Assembly (NCBI GenBank): GCA_023416455.1
Contig: JAEZHQ010000493.1
Coordinates: 1 to 12,868, forward strand
Length of the DNA: 12,868 nucleotides
Direction: 5' to 3'
From: Pseudomonadota bacterium
Lineage (GTDB): Bacteria > Pseudomonadota > Alphaproteobacteria > Azospirillales > Azospirillaceae
Below are positions 7,043-12,868 of this stretch, piece by piece (within the stretch, counting starts at the first letter, position 1; every line of letters begins with the position of its first letter). A program made the position numbers and the translations under genes. The notes beneath the pieces are model-generated. The model did no database searches. It was not told where the DNA came from and saw only the letters and a list, made by a program, of their open reading frames with translations.

Positions 7043-8051
7043 GGCCGGATTCGCCCTGCTGTTCGGCGGGGTCGTCGCCCTGCTCGCCGCCACCGTGCTC
7101 GTCGCCTTCAGCGTCGGCGCCTACCCCGTCACCCCGGGGGAGCTGGCGGCGCTGCTGTGGGCCAAGGCGACCGGTGCCGCCGCGCCGGTGCCGCCGGCCG
7201 TGGAGACGGTGATCCGGGACATCCGGGGGCCGCGCGTGCTCGCCGCCATGCTGGTCGGGGCCGGGCTCGCCGCCTCGGGGGCCGCCTACCAGGGGCTGTT
7301 CCGCAACCCGCTGGTCTCGCCGGACATCCTCGGCGTGTCGTCGGGGGCGGCGCTGGGGGCGGTGCTGGGCATCTTCGCCGCGCTGCCGGTCGTCGCCATC
7401 CAGGCGCTCGCCTTTGCCGGCGGGCTGCTGGCGGTCGCCGCGGTCTACGCGCTCGCCGCGGCGATCCGCGGCCGCGACCCGCTGCTCGTCCTGGTGCTGG
7501 GGGGCGTCGTCATCGGCGCGCTTCTGGGATCGGGGGTGGCGCTGATGAAGTATCTGGCCGACCCCTACAACCAGCTTCCGGCCATCACCTTCTGGCTGCT
7601 CGGCAGCCTGTCGGCGGTGACCCGCGCCGACCTCGCCGCGCTGGCCCCGCCGGTCGCCGCGGCGCTGGTGCCGCTGGTGCTCCTGCGCTGGCGGCTGGAC
7701 GTGATGACGCTGGGCGACGAGGAGGCGGCCTCGCTCGGCGTGGCGGTTCCCGTGGTGCGCGTGGCCGTGGTCGCCGCCGCCACCCTGATGACGGCGGCCG
7801 CGGTGTCGGTCAGCGGGATCGTCGGCTGGGTCGGCCTGCTGGTGCCGCACCTCACCCGCCTGATGGTCGGCCCGGCCTTCGCCCGGCTGCTGCCCACGGC
7901 GGTCGTGCTGGGAGCCGCCTTCCTGCTCGCGGTCGACACGCTGGCCCGCAGCCTCGGCACCATCGAGCTGCCGCTGGGCGTGCTGACCGCGGTGATCGGC
8001 ACCCCGATCTTCCTCTGGCTGCTGGCCTTCGGGCGGCGCGGCTGGTCATGA
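6966..8051 (+). CDS. FecCD-family ABC importer permease
   Basis: This 361-residue integral membrane protein has about nine to ten hydrophobic helices and a 29-residue hydrophilic cytosolic start. It carries the FecCD hallmarks RGPRVLAAMLVGAGLAASGA from residue 87, QGLFRNPLVSPDILGVSSGA in the next segment, and the coupling-region motif GWVGLLVPHLTR (P294-H295) that faces the ATPase. It would form the homodimeric inner-membrane channel for the substrate handed over by the preceding binding protein. The only usable start is ATG 6966, because no other ATG, GTG or TTG occurs in frame before the first helix. The gene therefore overlaps the binding-protein gene by 77 bases. Its stop overlaps the ATPase start by ATGA. 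A single permease gene implies a homodimer, as in BtuC. The substrate class (siderophore, heme, cobalamin or similar) is undetermined. Confidence 0.94.
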   Translation: MPSSTTESRTTGSSTPSWRDRVRRGEAGFALLFGGVVALLAATVLVAFSVGAYPVTPGELAALLWAKATGAAAPVPPAVETVIRDIRGPRVLAAMLVGAGLAASGAAYQGLFRNPLVSPDILGVSSGAALGAVLGIFAALPVVAIQALAFAGGLLAVAAVYALAAAIRGRDPLLVLVLGGVVIGALLGSGVALMKYLADPYNQLPAITFWLLGSLSAVTRADLAALAPPVAAALVPLVLLRWRLDVMTLGDEEAASLGVAVPVVRVAVVAAATLMTAAAVSVSGIVGWVGLLVPHLTRLMVGPAFARLLPTAVVLGAAFLLAVDTLARSLGTIELPLGVLTAVIGTPIFLWLLAFGRRGWS

Positions 8052-8842
8052 CCGCGCGGCTCGCCGTCGAGGAGCTGGCCTTCGGCCACGGCGACCGGCT
8101 GGTCGGGTCCGGGGTGAGCCTCGGCGTCGCCGCCGGCGAGGTGCTGTGCCTGCTCGGCCCCAACGGCGGCGGCAAGACGACCCTGTTCAAGACGATGATC
8201 GGGTTGGTGCCGGCGCGCGCCGGCCGCGTCCGGGTCGACGGCGAGGACGTCGCCGGCTGGGGCGCCCGGCGGCGCGCGCTCGCCTTCGGCTACGTGCCGC
8301 AGGCCGGGGCCGGCTCCTTCCCCTTCAGCGTGCGCGAGATGGTGCTGATGGGCCGCACCGCCCACCGCGGCCCCTTCGCCGCCCCGGCGGCCTCCGACCA
8401 CGCGGCGGCGGCGGCGGCGCTGGAAGCGCTCGGCATCGCCGCCCTGGCGGAGCGGGACTGGCTGCGCATCAGCGGCGGCGAGCGGCAGCTGGCGCTGATC
8501 GCCCGCGCGCTCGCCCAGGAGCCGCGCGTGCTCGTCCTCGACGAGCCCACCGCCAGCCTCGATTTCGGCAACCAGGCCCGGGTGCTCCGGCGCATCCGCC
8601 ACCTCGCCGACGAGGCCGGCCTCGCCGTCCTGTTCTCCACCCACCACCCCGAGCAGGCCTTCGCCATCGCCGACCGGGTCGCCATGCTGCACCACGGGCG
8701 CCTCGCCCGCCTCGGCCCCCCGGCCGAGGTCATCACGGCGGACGCCATGCGGGAGGCTTACGGGACCGAGGTGGAGGTGCTGCCGGTCGGCCGCGACGGC
8801 CTGCGGGTCTGCGTCGCGCGGGGGCTGCGCCGCGGCGGCTGA
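8048..8842 (+). CDS. ABC importer ATPase, FepC/BtuD-like
   Basis: This 264-residue cytoplasmic ATPase powers the importer encoded just upstream. Walker A is GPNGGGKTT at residues 37-45, the Q-loop is YVPQ at 82-85, the signature is ISGGERQ at 141-147 (Ile in place of the usual Leu), Walker B with catalytic glutamate is VLVLDEP with D165 and E166, the D-loop is SLD at 170-172, and the H-loop is in FSTHHPEQ. FSVREMVLMGR at 93-103 is typical of iron-siderophore and cobalamin ATPases. Length matches the family. The start overlaps the permease stop by ATGA, so the two are translationally coupled. The same frame is open about 890 bases further upstream, but only as a shadow of the permease gene. 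The gene ends in GGC GGC TGA, where the stop codon forms the loop of a perfect hairpin. Confidence 0.95.
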   Translation: MTARLAVEELAFGHGDRLVGSGVSLGVAAGEVLCLLGPNGGGKTTLFKTMIGLVPARAGRVRVDGEDVAGWGARRRALAFGYVPQAGAGSFPFSVREMVLMGRTAHRGPFAAPAASDHAAAAAALEALGIAALAERDWLRISGGERQLALIARALAQEPRVLVLDEPTASLDFGNQARVLRRIRHLADEAGLAVLFSTHHPEQAFAIADRVAMLHHGRLARLGPPAEVITADAMREAYGTEVEVLPVGRDGLRVCVARGLRRGG

Positions 8843-8869
8843 GCCGCCCGATCCGCGGGCTCAGCCCGC
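8834..8869. terminator. Pair of stop-codon-centred hairpins between the ABC ATPase gene and parA
   Basis: GGCGGC-TGA-GCCGCC at 8834-8848 and GCGGGC-TCA-GCCCGC at 8855-8869 are two perfect 6-bp all-GC stems, each with a three-base loop. The loop of the first is the TGA stop of the ATPase gene. The loop of the second is the complement of the TGA stop of the convergent parA gene. Only six bases separate the hairpins. They sit where a bidirectional transcription end is expected, though without T tracts. The structures are seen directly; the terminator role is inferred. Confidence 0.5.
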
Positions 8870-9523
8870 CCGCTCCAGAATCTCCTCGGCGAGCGCCTCC
8901 ATCTCGGCGGCGGCCTGGGTCCGGCGGGCCGCCTCGGTCACCGACAGGCCGGTCAGCAGCGTGCCCGCATAGGCGGTGCGGTTGCCGATCTGCGCCCGGG
9001 CGAGGTCGACCGCCGGCGGATCGACGAGGGCGCGCACCTTGGCCACCAGCTCGTCGGCGATGCGGGCGCGCGGCGGCACGCGGTTGAGGACCAGCAGCAG
9101 CCGGCGCTTCTCCTGGCCGGCAAGGTCGAGCGTCGGCTGCACCGCCCACAGGTCCATGGGGCTCGGCTGGACCGGCGCGAGGACCAGGCTGGCGGTGCGG
9201 ACGGCGATGCGCGCCTCGGTCTGGGCGTGGGGCGGGCTGTCGATCACCACCACGTCGTGGTCGCGCGCCAGCTTCTCGACCTCGGCCTGGGTGCGCCAGC
9301 CGGTGATCCGCACATGGGTGAAGCCGGGCGCGCCGCCCGTCGCCTCGTCGCGCACCGCGTGCCAGCGGGTCAGGCTGCCCTGCGGGTCGATGTCCACCGT
9401 GGCGACCGAACGGCCGAGCTGCGCCCAGGCGATGGCGAGATGCGCGGCCAGCGTGGTCTTGCCCGCCCCGCCCTTCTGCTGAGCCACGGTGAAGACCTTG
9501 CCCGCCATGCCCGCACCCATCAT
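8861..9523 (-). CDS. Orphan ParA/MinD-family ATPase
   Basis: This 220-residue ATPase has the deviant Walker A KGGAGKTT at residues 17-24, with the signature lysine K17 and the P-loop lysine K22, then VATVDIDPQG (Walker A' aspartates D44 and D46) and VVVIDSPPH as Walker B/switch II. The family forms ATP-dependent sandwich dimers that bind DNA or membrane and position chromosomes, plasmids, protein clusters or division machinery. No parB, parS-like repeat or replication gene is adjacent, so chromosome or plasmid partition is not supported; a cargo-positioning or regulatory role is possible. Possible starts are GTG 9544, ATG 9523 and ATG 9508. I chose 9523 because a promoter-like pair upstream would start transcription near 9540, which excludes 9544, and GGA lies seven bases before it. 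The shortest form, MAGKVFTVAQQKGG, is also family-like. The gene converges on the ABC ATPase gene and diverges from tsaC. Confidence 0.9.
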   Translation of the reverse strand: MMGAGMAGKVFTVAQQKGGAGKTTLAAHLAIAWAQLGRSVATVDIDPQGSLTRWHAVRDEATGGAPGFTHVRITGWRTQAEVEKLARDHDVVVIDSPPHAQTEARIAVRTASLVLAPVQPSPMDLWAVQPTLDLAGQEKRRLLLVLNRVPPRARIADELVAKVRALVDPPAVDLARAQIGNRTAYAGTLLTGLSVTEAARRTQAAAEMEALAEEILERAG

Positions 9524-9546
9524 TTGGTTGTCCGTCGCCTGCACCC

Positions 9547-9575
9547 GTCATAAACCTTGGGCGGAGCCGCCGCAA
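9547..9575 (-). promoter_or_regulatory. Candidate parA promoter
   Basis: On the minus strand, TTGCGG (complement of 9570-9575) and TATGAC (complement of 9547-9552) are separated by exactly 17 bp, giving 3/6 and 4/6 matches to TTGACA and TATAAT. A start of transcription near 9540 would leave a leader of about 17 bases before the ATG at 9523. A small palindrome GGCGG-AG-CCGCC (9560-9571) lies in the spacer and could be an operator. This is a consensus match only. Confidence 0.35.
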
Positions 9576-9584
9576 CCGCGCGAA

Positions 9585-9612
9585 TTGACATCACCGGCCG
9601 AGCCGCTACAAC
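9585..9612 (+). promoter_or_regulatory. Candidate tsaC promoter, TTGACA-N16-TACAAC
   Basis: A perfect -35 hexamer TTGACA at 9585-9590 is followed, after 16 bases, by TACAAC at 9607-9612 (4/6 to TATAAT). Transcription would begin around 9618-9620, only two to four bases before the GTG at 9622, so the message would be effectively leaderless. It faces away from the candidate parA promoter, with the two -35 hexamers 9 bp apart. Confidence 0.5.
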
Positions 9613-9621
9613 ACGGATCCC

Positions 9622-10593
9622 GTGACCGAGACACATCCCGACATCATCCCGACCACCCCGCAAGGGCTCGCCCGCGCCGCCGAGGCGCTGCGCGACGGCG
9701 CGCTGGTCGCCTTCCCGACCGAGACCGTCTACGGGCTGGGTGCGGACGCCACCAACGACCGGGCGGTGGCGGCGATCTTCGCCGCCAAGGGCCGGCCGCG
9801 GTTCAACCCGCTGATCGTCCATGTTCCGGACCTGGAGGCCGCCCGCGCCTGCGCCGTCTTCGACGAGCGCGCGGTGGCGGTGGCCCAGCAGTTCTGGCCC
9901 GGCCCGCTGACGCTGGTCCTGCCGCGCCGGCCCGAGGCCGGCCTGTCGCTGCTGGTCAGCGCCGGGCTGGACAGCGTGGCGGTGCGGGTCCCCGGCCATG
10001 CGGTGGGCCAGGCCCTGCTGAAGGCCGCCGGGCGCCCCATCGCCGCCCCCAGCGCCAACCGCTCCGGCGCCGTCAGCCCGACCGCGCCGCACCACGTCAT
10101 CGAGAGCCTGGGCGACCGGGTGCGCATGGTGGTCGCCGGCGGCAAATGCCCGGTCGGGCTGGAATCCACCGTGCTCGACCTGACCGGCGCGGTGCCGGTC
10201 CTGCTGCGCCCCGGCGCCGTCCTGCGCGAGGAGATCGAGCGGCTGACCGGCCCCATCCGGCTGTCGGCCGGCGACCCGACGGCGCCCAAGTCGCCCGGCC
10301 AGCTGGAGAGCCACTACGCCCCGGCGGCGGCGGTGCGCCTCAACGCGACGGCCGCTGCGGAGGACGAGGGGTTCCTGACCTTCGGCCCCGACCGCTTCGC
10401 GCGCGGCGGCCGGACCCGCCTCAACCTCAGCCCGTCGGGCGACCTTGACGAGGCGGCGGCCAACCTGTTCGCCCACCTCCGCGCCCTCGACCAGGAGGGG
10501 GTCCGGGCCATCGCCGTGATGCCGGTTCCCGACGAGGGGCTGGGGGTGGCCATCAACGACCGCCTGCGCCGGGCCGCCGCACCGCGCGCCTAG
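9622..10593 (+). CDS. L-threonylcarbamoyladenylate synthase (Sua5/YciO/YrdC family, long form)
   Basis: This 323-residue cytoplasmic enzyme makes threonylcarbamoyl-AMP from threonine, bicarbonate and ATP. The TsaD complex then uses it to install t6A37 on tRNAs that read ANN codons. The YrdC domain fills about residues 12-205: AFPTETVYGLGADA at 30-43, KGRPRFNPL at 56-64 with K56, R58 and N62, and PSANRSGAVSPT in the middle. The long Sua5 type is shown by the linker SPGQLESHYAP at 224-234 (commonly SPGMKYRHYAP) and a further 90-residue C-terminal domain ending VAINDRLRRAA. Short TsaC proteins lack this domain. The start is GTG 9622; no other in-frame start precedes the conserved region, no Shine-Dalgarno is visible, and a TTGACA promoter sits directly upstream, which suggests leaderless translation. 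The symbol tsaC or sua5 would suit. Divergent from parA. Confidence 0.95.
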   Translation: MTETHPDIIPTTPQGLARAAEALRDGALVAFPTETVYGLGADATNDRAVAAIFAAKGRPRFNPLIVHVPDLEAARACAVFDERAVAVAQQFWPGPLTLVLPRRPEAGLSLLVSAGLDSVAVRVPGHAVGQALLKAAGRPIAAPSANRSGAVSPTAPHHVIESLGDRVRMVVAGGKCPVGLESTVLDLTGAVPVLLRPGAVLREEIERLTGPIRLSAGDPTAPKSPGQLESHYAPAAAVRLNATAAAEDEGFLTFGPDRFARGGRTRLNLSPSGDLDEAAANLFAHLRALDQEGVRAIAVMPVPDEGLGVAINDRLRRAAAPRA

Positions 10594-10619
10594 AAAAGCG
10601 CGGCGTTCGGCGCTATCAG
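10591..10619 (+). promoter_or_regulatory. Weak hairpin and possible promoter between tsaC and the FAD dehydrogenase gene
   Basis: AGCGC (10597-10601) and GCGCT (10610-10614) make a 5-bp stem with an 8-base loop right after the tsaC stop. Overlapping it, TAGAAA (10591-10596) and TATCAG (10614-10619) lie 17 bp apart and each match the sigma-70 consensus at 4/6. This could give the dehydrogenase gene its own start about 28 bases before its ATG. Either reading is weak. Confidence 0.25.
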
Positions 10620-10653
10620 TGTCGACGCCCCACCACCAGCCCGGACCGCCGCC

Positions 10654-12090
10654 ATGACCACCGCCATGACCGCCGACCCGACCGCCGCCGCTCTCGACCG
10701 AATCCGCGCCGTCGTCGGCCCCGCCGGCATCATCACCGGCCCGGAGGACATGGCCCCCTACCTCGCCGAGTGCCGGGGCCGCTTCAAGGGCAACAGCCCG
10801 GCGGTGGTCCGCCCGGCCAGCACCGAGGAGGTGGCCGCGGTCGTCGGCCTCTGCGCCGAGGCCGGCATCCCCATCGTGCCGCAGGGCGGCAACACCAGCC
10901 TCGTCGGCGGTTCGATCCCCTACGAGGAGGGGCGCGAGCTGCTGCTCAGCCTGTCGCGGATGAACCGGATCCGCTCCGTCGACCCGCTGAATTACACCAT
11001 GACCGCCGAGGCCGGGGTGATCCTGAAGACCGCGCAGGAGGCGGCGAAGGACCATGACCGGCTGCTGCCCATGAGCCTGGGCGCCGAGGGGAGCTGCCAG
11101 GTCGGCGGGCTGATCTCCACCAACGCCGGCGGCATCAACGTGCTGCGCTACGGCAACATGCGCGACCTCGTGCTCGGGCTGGAGGTGGTGCTGGCCGACG
11201 GGCGCGTGTGGAACGGCCTGCGCGCCCTGCGCAAGAACAACACCGGCTACGACCTCAAGCAGCTGTTCATCGGCGCCGAGGGCACGCTGGGCATCGTCAC
11301 CGCCGCGGTCCTCAAGCTCTACCCGCGCCCGCGCCAGGCGGAGACCGCCTTCGTCGCCGTGCCGAGCCCGGCCGCCGCGATCGAGCTGCTGGCCCGGCTG
11401 CGCGAGGCGTCCGGCGACTCCGTCGCGGCCTTCGAGCTGATGTCGCGCCGCTGCCTGGAGTTCGCGCTGAAGCACGTTGCCGGCACCATCGACCCGCTGT
11501 CCGAACCGTCGCCCTGGTACGTGCTGACCGAGCTGACCGCCGGCACCCGGTCGGACGCCTTCCGCGAGTCCCTGGAAGCGGCGCTGGGCGCCGCCTTCGA
11601 AGCCGAACTCGCCACCGACGCCACGCTCGCCCAGTCGGAGACCCAGGCCAACCAGCTCTGGTTCATCCGCGAGGCGATCGTCGAGGCGCAGAAGCACGAG
11701 GGCGGATCGATCAAGAACGACGTGTCGGTCCCGGTCTCCCGGGTCGCCGAGTTCCTGGAGCGGGCGACGGCGGCGGTCGAGGCGGCCTGCCCGGGCATCC
11801 GCGTGACCCCGTTCGGCCATGTCGGCGACGGCAACATCCACTTCAACCTCAGCCAGCCCGAAGGCGCCGACACGGCGGCCTACATGGCGCGCTGGGAAGA
11901 GATCACCCATGTGGTGAACGAGGTCATCCTGGCCCTGGACGGCTCCATCTCGGCCGAGCACGGCGTCGGCCGCTTCAAGAAGGACGAGATGCCCGCCATC
12001 AAGGGTCCGGTCGAGTTCGACCTGCTGCGCACCGTGAAGGCGGCGCTCGACCCCCGCGGCCTGCTCAACCCCGGCAAGATGCTGCCCTGA
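10654..12090 (+). CDS. FAD-linked D-2-hydroxyacid dehydrogenase, D-2-hydroxyglutarate dehydrogenase type
   Basis: This 478-residue protein has an N-terminal PCMH-type FAD-binding domain (about residues 35-230), with the FAD loop PQGGNTSLVGG at 76-86 and GAEGSCQVGGLISTNAGG near 144-161. A FAD-oxidase C-terminal domain follows. The C-terminal metal and active-site set of the D2HGDH/D-lactate dehydrogenase branch is complete: GHVGDGNIHFN with H389, H396 and N398, then AEHGVGRFK with E435 and H436. R339 and K354 fit the substrate-binding arginine and lysine of human D2HGDH by spacing. It probably oxidises D-2-hydroxyglutarate or a similar D-2-hydroxyacid and passes electrons to an electron-transfer flavoprotein or quinone. 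That substrate call is family knowledge. The start ATG 10654 has no strong Shine-Dalgarno; ATG 10666 is an alternative. The gene is 60 bases after tsaC, same strand, with no evident functional link. Confidence 0.9.
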   Translation: MTTAMTADPTAAALDRIRAVVGPAGIITGPEDMAPYLAECRGRFKGNSPAVVRPASTEEVAAVVGLCAEAGIPIVPQGGNTSLVGGSIPYEEGRELLLSLSRMNRIRSVDPLNYTMTAEAGVILKTAQEAAKDHDRLLPMSLGAEGSCQVGGLISTNAGGINVLRYGNMRDLVLGLEVVLADGRVWNGLRALRKNNTGYDLKQLFIGAEGTLGIVTAAVLKLYPRPRQAETAFVAVPSPAAAIELLARLREASGDSVAAFELMSRRCLEFALKHVAGTIDPLSEPSPWYVLTELTAGTRSDAFRESLEAALGAAFEAELATDATLAQSETQANQLWFIREAIVEAQKHEGGSIKNDVSVPVSRVAEFLERATAAVEAACPGIRVTPFGHVGDGNIHFNLSQPEGADTAAYMARWEEITHVVNEVILALDGSISAEHGVGRFKKDEMPAIKGPVEFDLLRTVKAALDPRGLLNPGKMLP

Positions 12091-12098
12091 CCGCGGTG

Positions 12099-12112
12099 GC
12101 GCCGGCGGGCGC
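12099..12112 (+). terminator. Short GC hairpin after the FAD dehydrogenase gene
   Basis: GCGCC (12099-12103) and GGCGC (12108-12112) form a 5-bp stem with a 4-base loop, eight bases after the stop codon. There is no T run. This is a weak terminator candidate; a stronger hairpin lies further downstream at 12156-12179. Confidence 0.25.
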
Positions 12113-12155
12113 GCAACCGTATCCCCTCCCGCCTGTTTCATGCCACAGTGGGCGT

Positions 12156-12179
12156 GGTCCCGCGCGCATCCGCGGGACC
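12156..12179 (+). promoter_or_regulatory. Perfect 9-bp stem-loop in the leader of the last gene
   Basis: GGTCCCGCG at 12156-12164 pairs without mismatch with CGCGGGACC at 12171-12179 around the 6-base loop CGCATC. It ends 17 bases before the GGAGAGGG ribosome site (12197-12204) of the following gene and begins 65 bases after the dehydrogenase stop. It may be a terminator of the upstream gene or a leader structure of the downstream one. No T run follows, so I lean slightly to the latter. Confidence 0.4.
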
Positions 12180-12210
12180 GGGCCGCAGGCAGGCGTGGAG
12201 AGGGCACCGG

Positions 12211-12846
12211 ATGCTGCTGGCGATGTCGTCGTGGATGCGCCTGATGTTCGGCGAAGCGGCGGCGGAGCCGCCGCCCGGTGCGCTGGAGCCGGAGCCGGAG
12301 CCGGAGCGCATCCGGTGCGCGGTGAGCGAGGCGGTGACCGCCCACCCCCTGCACCGCGAACTGGTCCACGTCCACAATCTGGGGGGCTGCCAGTATTTCG
12401 CCTTTGCCGGCGCCATGGCGCTGGAGGCGCTCGGCTTCGGGCGGGCGGAGGTGGCGCTCGGCCGCGTCGCCTTCCGCACCTGCCGGCAGGGCTGGATCGG
12501 CTATCCGGCGTCCCGCGCCGAGGTCCGCGTCCCCGATCCGGCGGAGGAGCGCAGCGAGGCCGAAGCCTTCCAGTTCCACGCCTGGATCCGCCTCGCCGGA
12601 ACCGACGGGCAGACGCGCGCCGTCGATTTCGACCTGTCCAACGTGCTGCGCGAGGTCCGGCTGCGCGCCCCCCGGGAGTCCTTCGAGTTCCACGGCGCCC
12701 CCGCCTTCTGGGGAACCGGCGCGCAGGCCCGCGGCGCCGGCCTGCGCTTCGAGGCGCGGCGCCGGATGACCGCCGATGCGCTGATGGCCGGCGACCGCAA
12801 GGTCTTCGCGGCCATCGCCGGCGACGCCGTCGCCCGGCTTTCTTAA
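12211..12846 (+). CDS. Uncharacterised protein with a transglutaminase-like Cys-His-Asp pattern
   Basis: I do not recognise this 211-residue protein by name. Three spaced motifs match the order of the transglutaminase-like cysteine peptidase fold: NLGGCQYFAFAGAMALEALG with C60 at the start of a helix, FQFHAWIRL with H123, and RAVDFDLSN with D139, the His-Asp gap of 16 being typical. The region between C60 and H123 contains CRQGWIGYPASRAEV. No signal peptide or membrane helix is clear; residues 1-14 are mildly hydrophobic and Met-rich, and an EPEPEPE stretch follows near 25-32. The ATG at 12211 is chosen for its strong Shine-Dalgarno, GGAGAGGG at 12197-12204; a GTG at 12148 lies further upstream but before the hairpin, and ATG 12223 is also possible. 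Activity (protease, amidase, crosslinking or acyl transfer) is unknown. A monocistronic gene at the end of the window; no partner is visible. Confidence 0.7.
   Translation: MLLAMSSWMRLMFGEAAAEPPPGALEPEPEPERIRCAVSEAVTAHPLHRELVHVHNLGGCQYFAFAGAMALEALGFGRAEVALGRVAFRTCRQGWIGYPASRAEVRVPDPAEERSEAEAFQFHAWIRLAGTDGQTRAVDFDLSNVLREVRLRAPRESFEFHGAPAFWGTGAQARGAGLRFEARRRMTADALMAGDRKVFAAIAGDAVARLS
12285..12308 (+). repeat. GGAGCC hexanucleotide repeat inside the last gene
   Basis: Three exact GGAGCC units (12285-12302) and a fourth with one change (12303-12308) encode the EPEPEPE segment. Such repeats can change copy number by slippage, which here would lengthen or shorten the protein by two residues per unit without a frameshift. 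Confidence 0.6.
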
Positions 12847-12868
12847 TCCGTTACGGCGCCGGGATCGC

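Noticed and set aside
7157..8047. Upstream extension of the ABC ATPase frame
   Set aside because: It is an Arg/Gly-rich alternative reading of the permease gene. The ATPase fold begins at the ATG at 8048, which has the ATGA overlap.
8861..9523. ParA as evidence for a plasmid or integrative element
   Set aside because: No parB, replication, integrase, transfer gene or attachment repeat is present, and base composition looks the same as that of its neighbours.
9520..12693. A 1057-codon open frame on the minus strand across tsaC, the FAD dehydrogenase and the last gene
   Set aside because: Its protein is a monotonous Gly/Arg/Ala/His/Gln/Asp-rich sequence with no domain, and it mirrors three real genes. 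Lack of stops follows from GC bias in the opposite-strand codons.

Overview
The window is very GC-rich, with strong G/C bias at third codon positions, and reads as chromosomal housekeeping and accessory DNA of an alphaproteobacterium. Gene content and protein style (994-residue GlnE, GlnE next to a Bcp peroxiredoxin, a YhdP/AsmA-like protein divergent from glnE) suggest Rhodospirillales, most likely Azospirillum or a close relative. This taxonomic call is inference from family knowledge; no rRNA or other marker gene is present. I see no insertion sequence, phage gene, CRISPR array, tRNA or rRNA.

Layout: (1) <1-1214, minus strand: N-terminal third or so of an inner-membrane-anchored YhdP/AsmA-like envelope protein. 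(2) 1329-4774, plus strand: glnE (glutamine synthetase adenylyltransferase) translationally coupled by an ATGA overlap to a bcp/PrxQ peroxiredoxin. (3) 4775-5016: the longest intergenic stretch, holding a GC hairpin, a small degenerate 8-bp tandem repeat and an AT-rich island with a dyad. (4) 5017-5871: an Fe(II)/2-oxoglutarate oxygenase of the PhyH superfamily. (5) 6002-8842: a three-gene FepB/FecCD/FepC-type importer for a metal chelate (siderophore, heme or cobalamin class), with tightly overlapping genes. (6) 8861-9523, minus strand: an orphan ParA-like ATPase converging on the importer. (7) 9622-10593: tsaC/sua5 for the t6A tRNA modification, divergent from parA and possibly expressed from a leaderless mRNA. 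(8) 10654-12090: an FAD-linked D-2-hydroxyacid dehydrogenase of the D-2-hydroxyglutarate dehydrogenase type. (9) 12211-12846: an unrecognised protein with a Cys-His-Asp arrangement like the transglutaminase-like fold.

The genes form several independent units rather than one pathway. glnE-bcp couples nitrogen control and peroxide defence transcriptionally. The ABC genes form an operon that may or may not be functionally tied to the oxygenase upstream. I do not see a convincing new multi-gene system. The most unusual signals are small: twin hairpins whose triloops are the stop codons of two convergent genes, the tandem repeat and AT-rich dyad before the oxygenase, close-packed divergent promoters between parA and tsaC, and the transglutaminase-like orphan with a strong hairpin in its leader.
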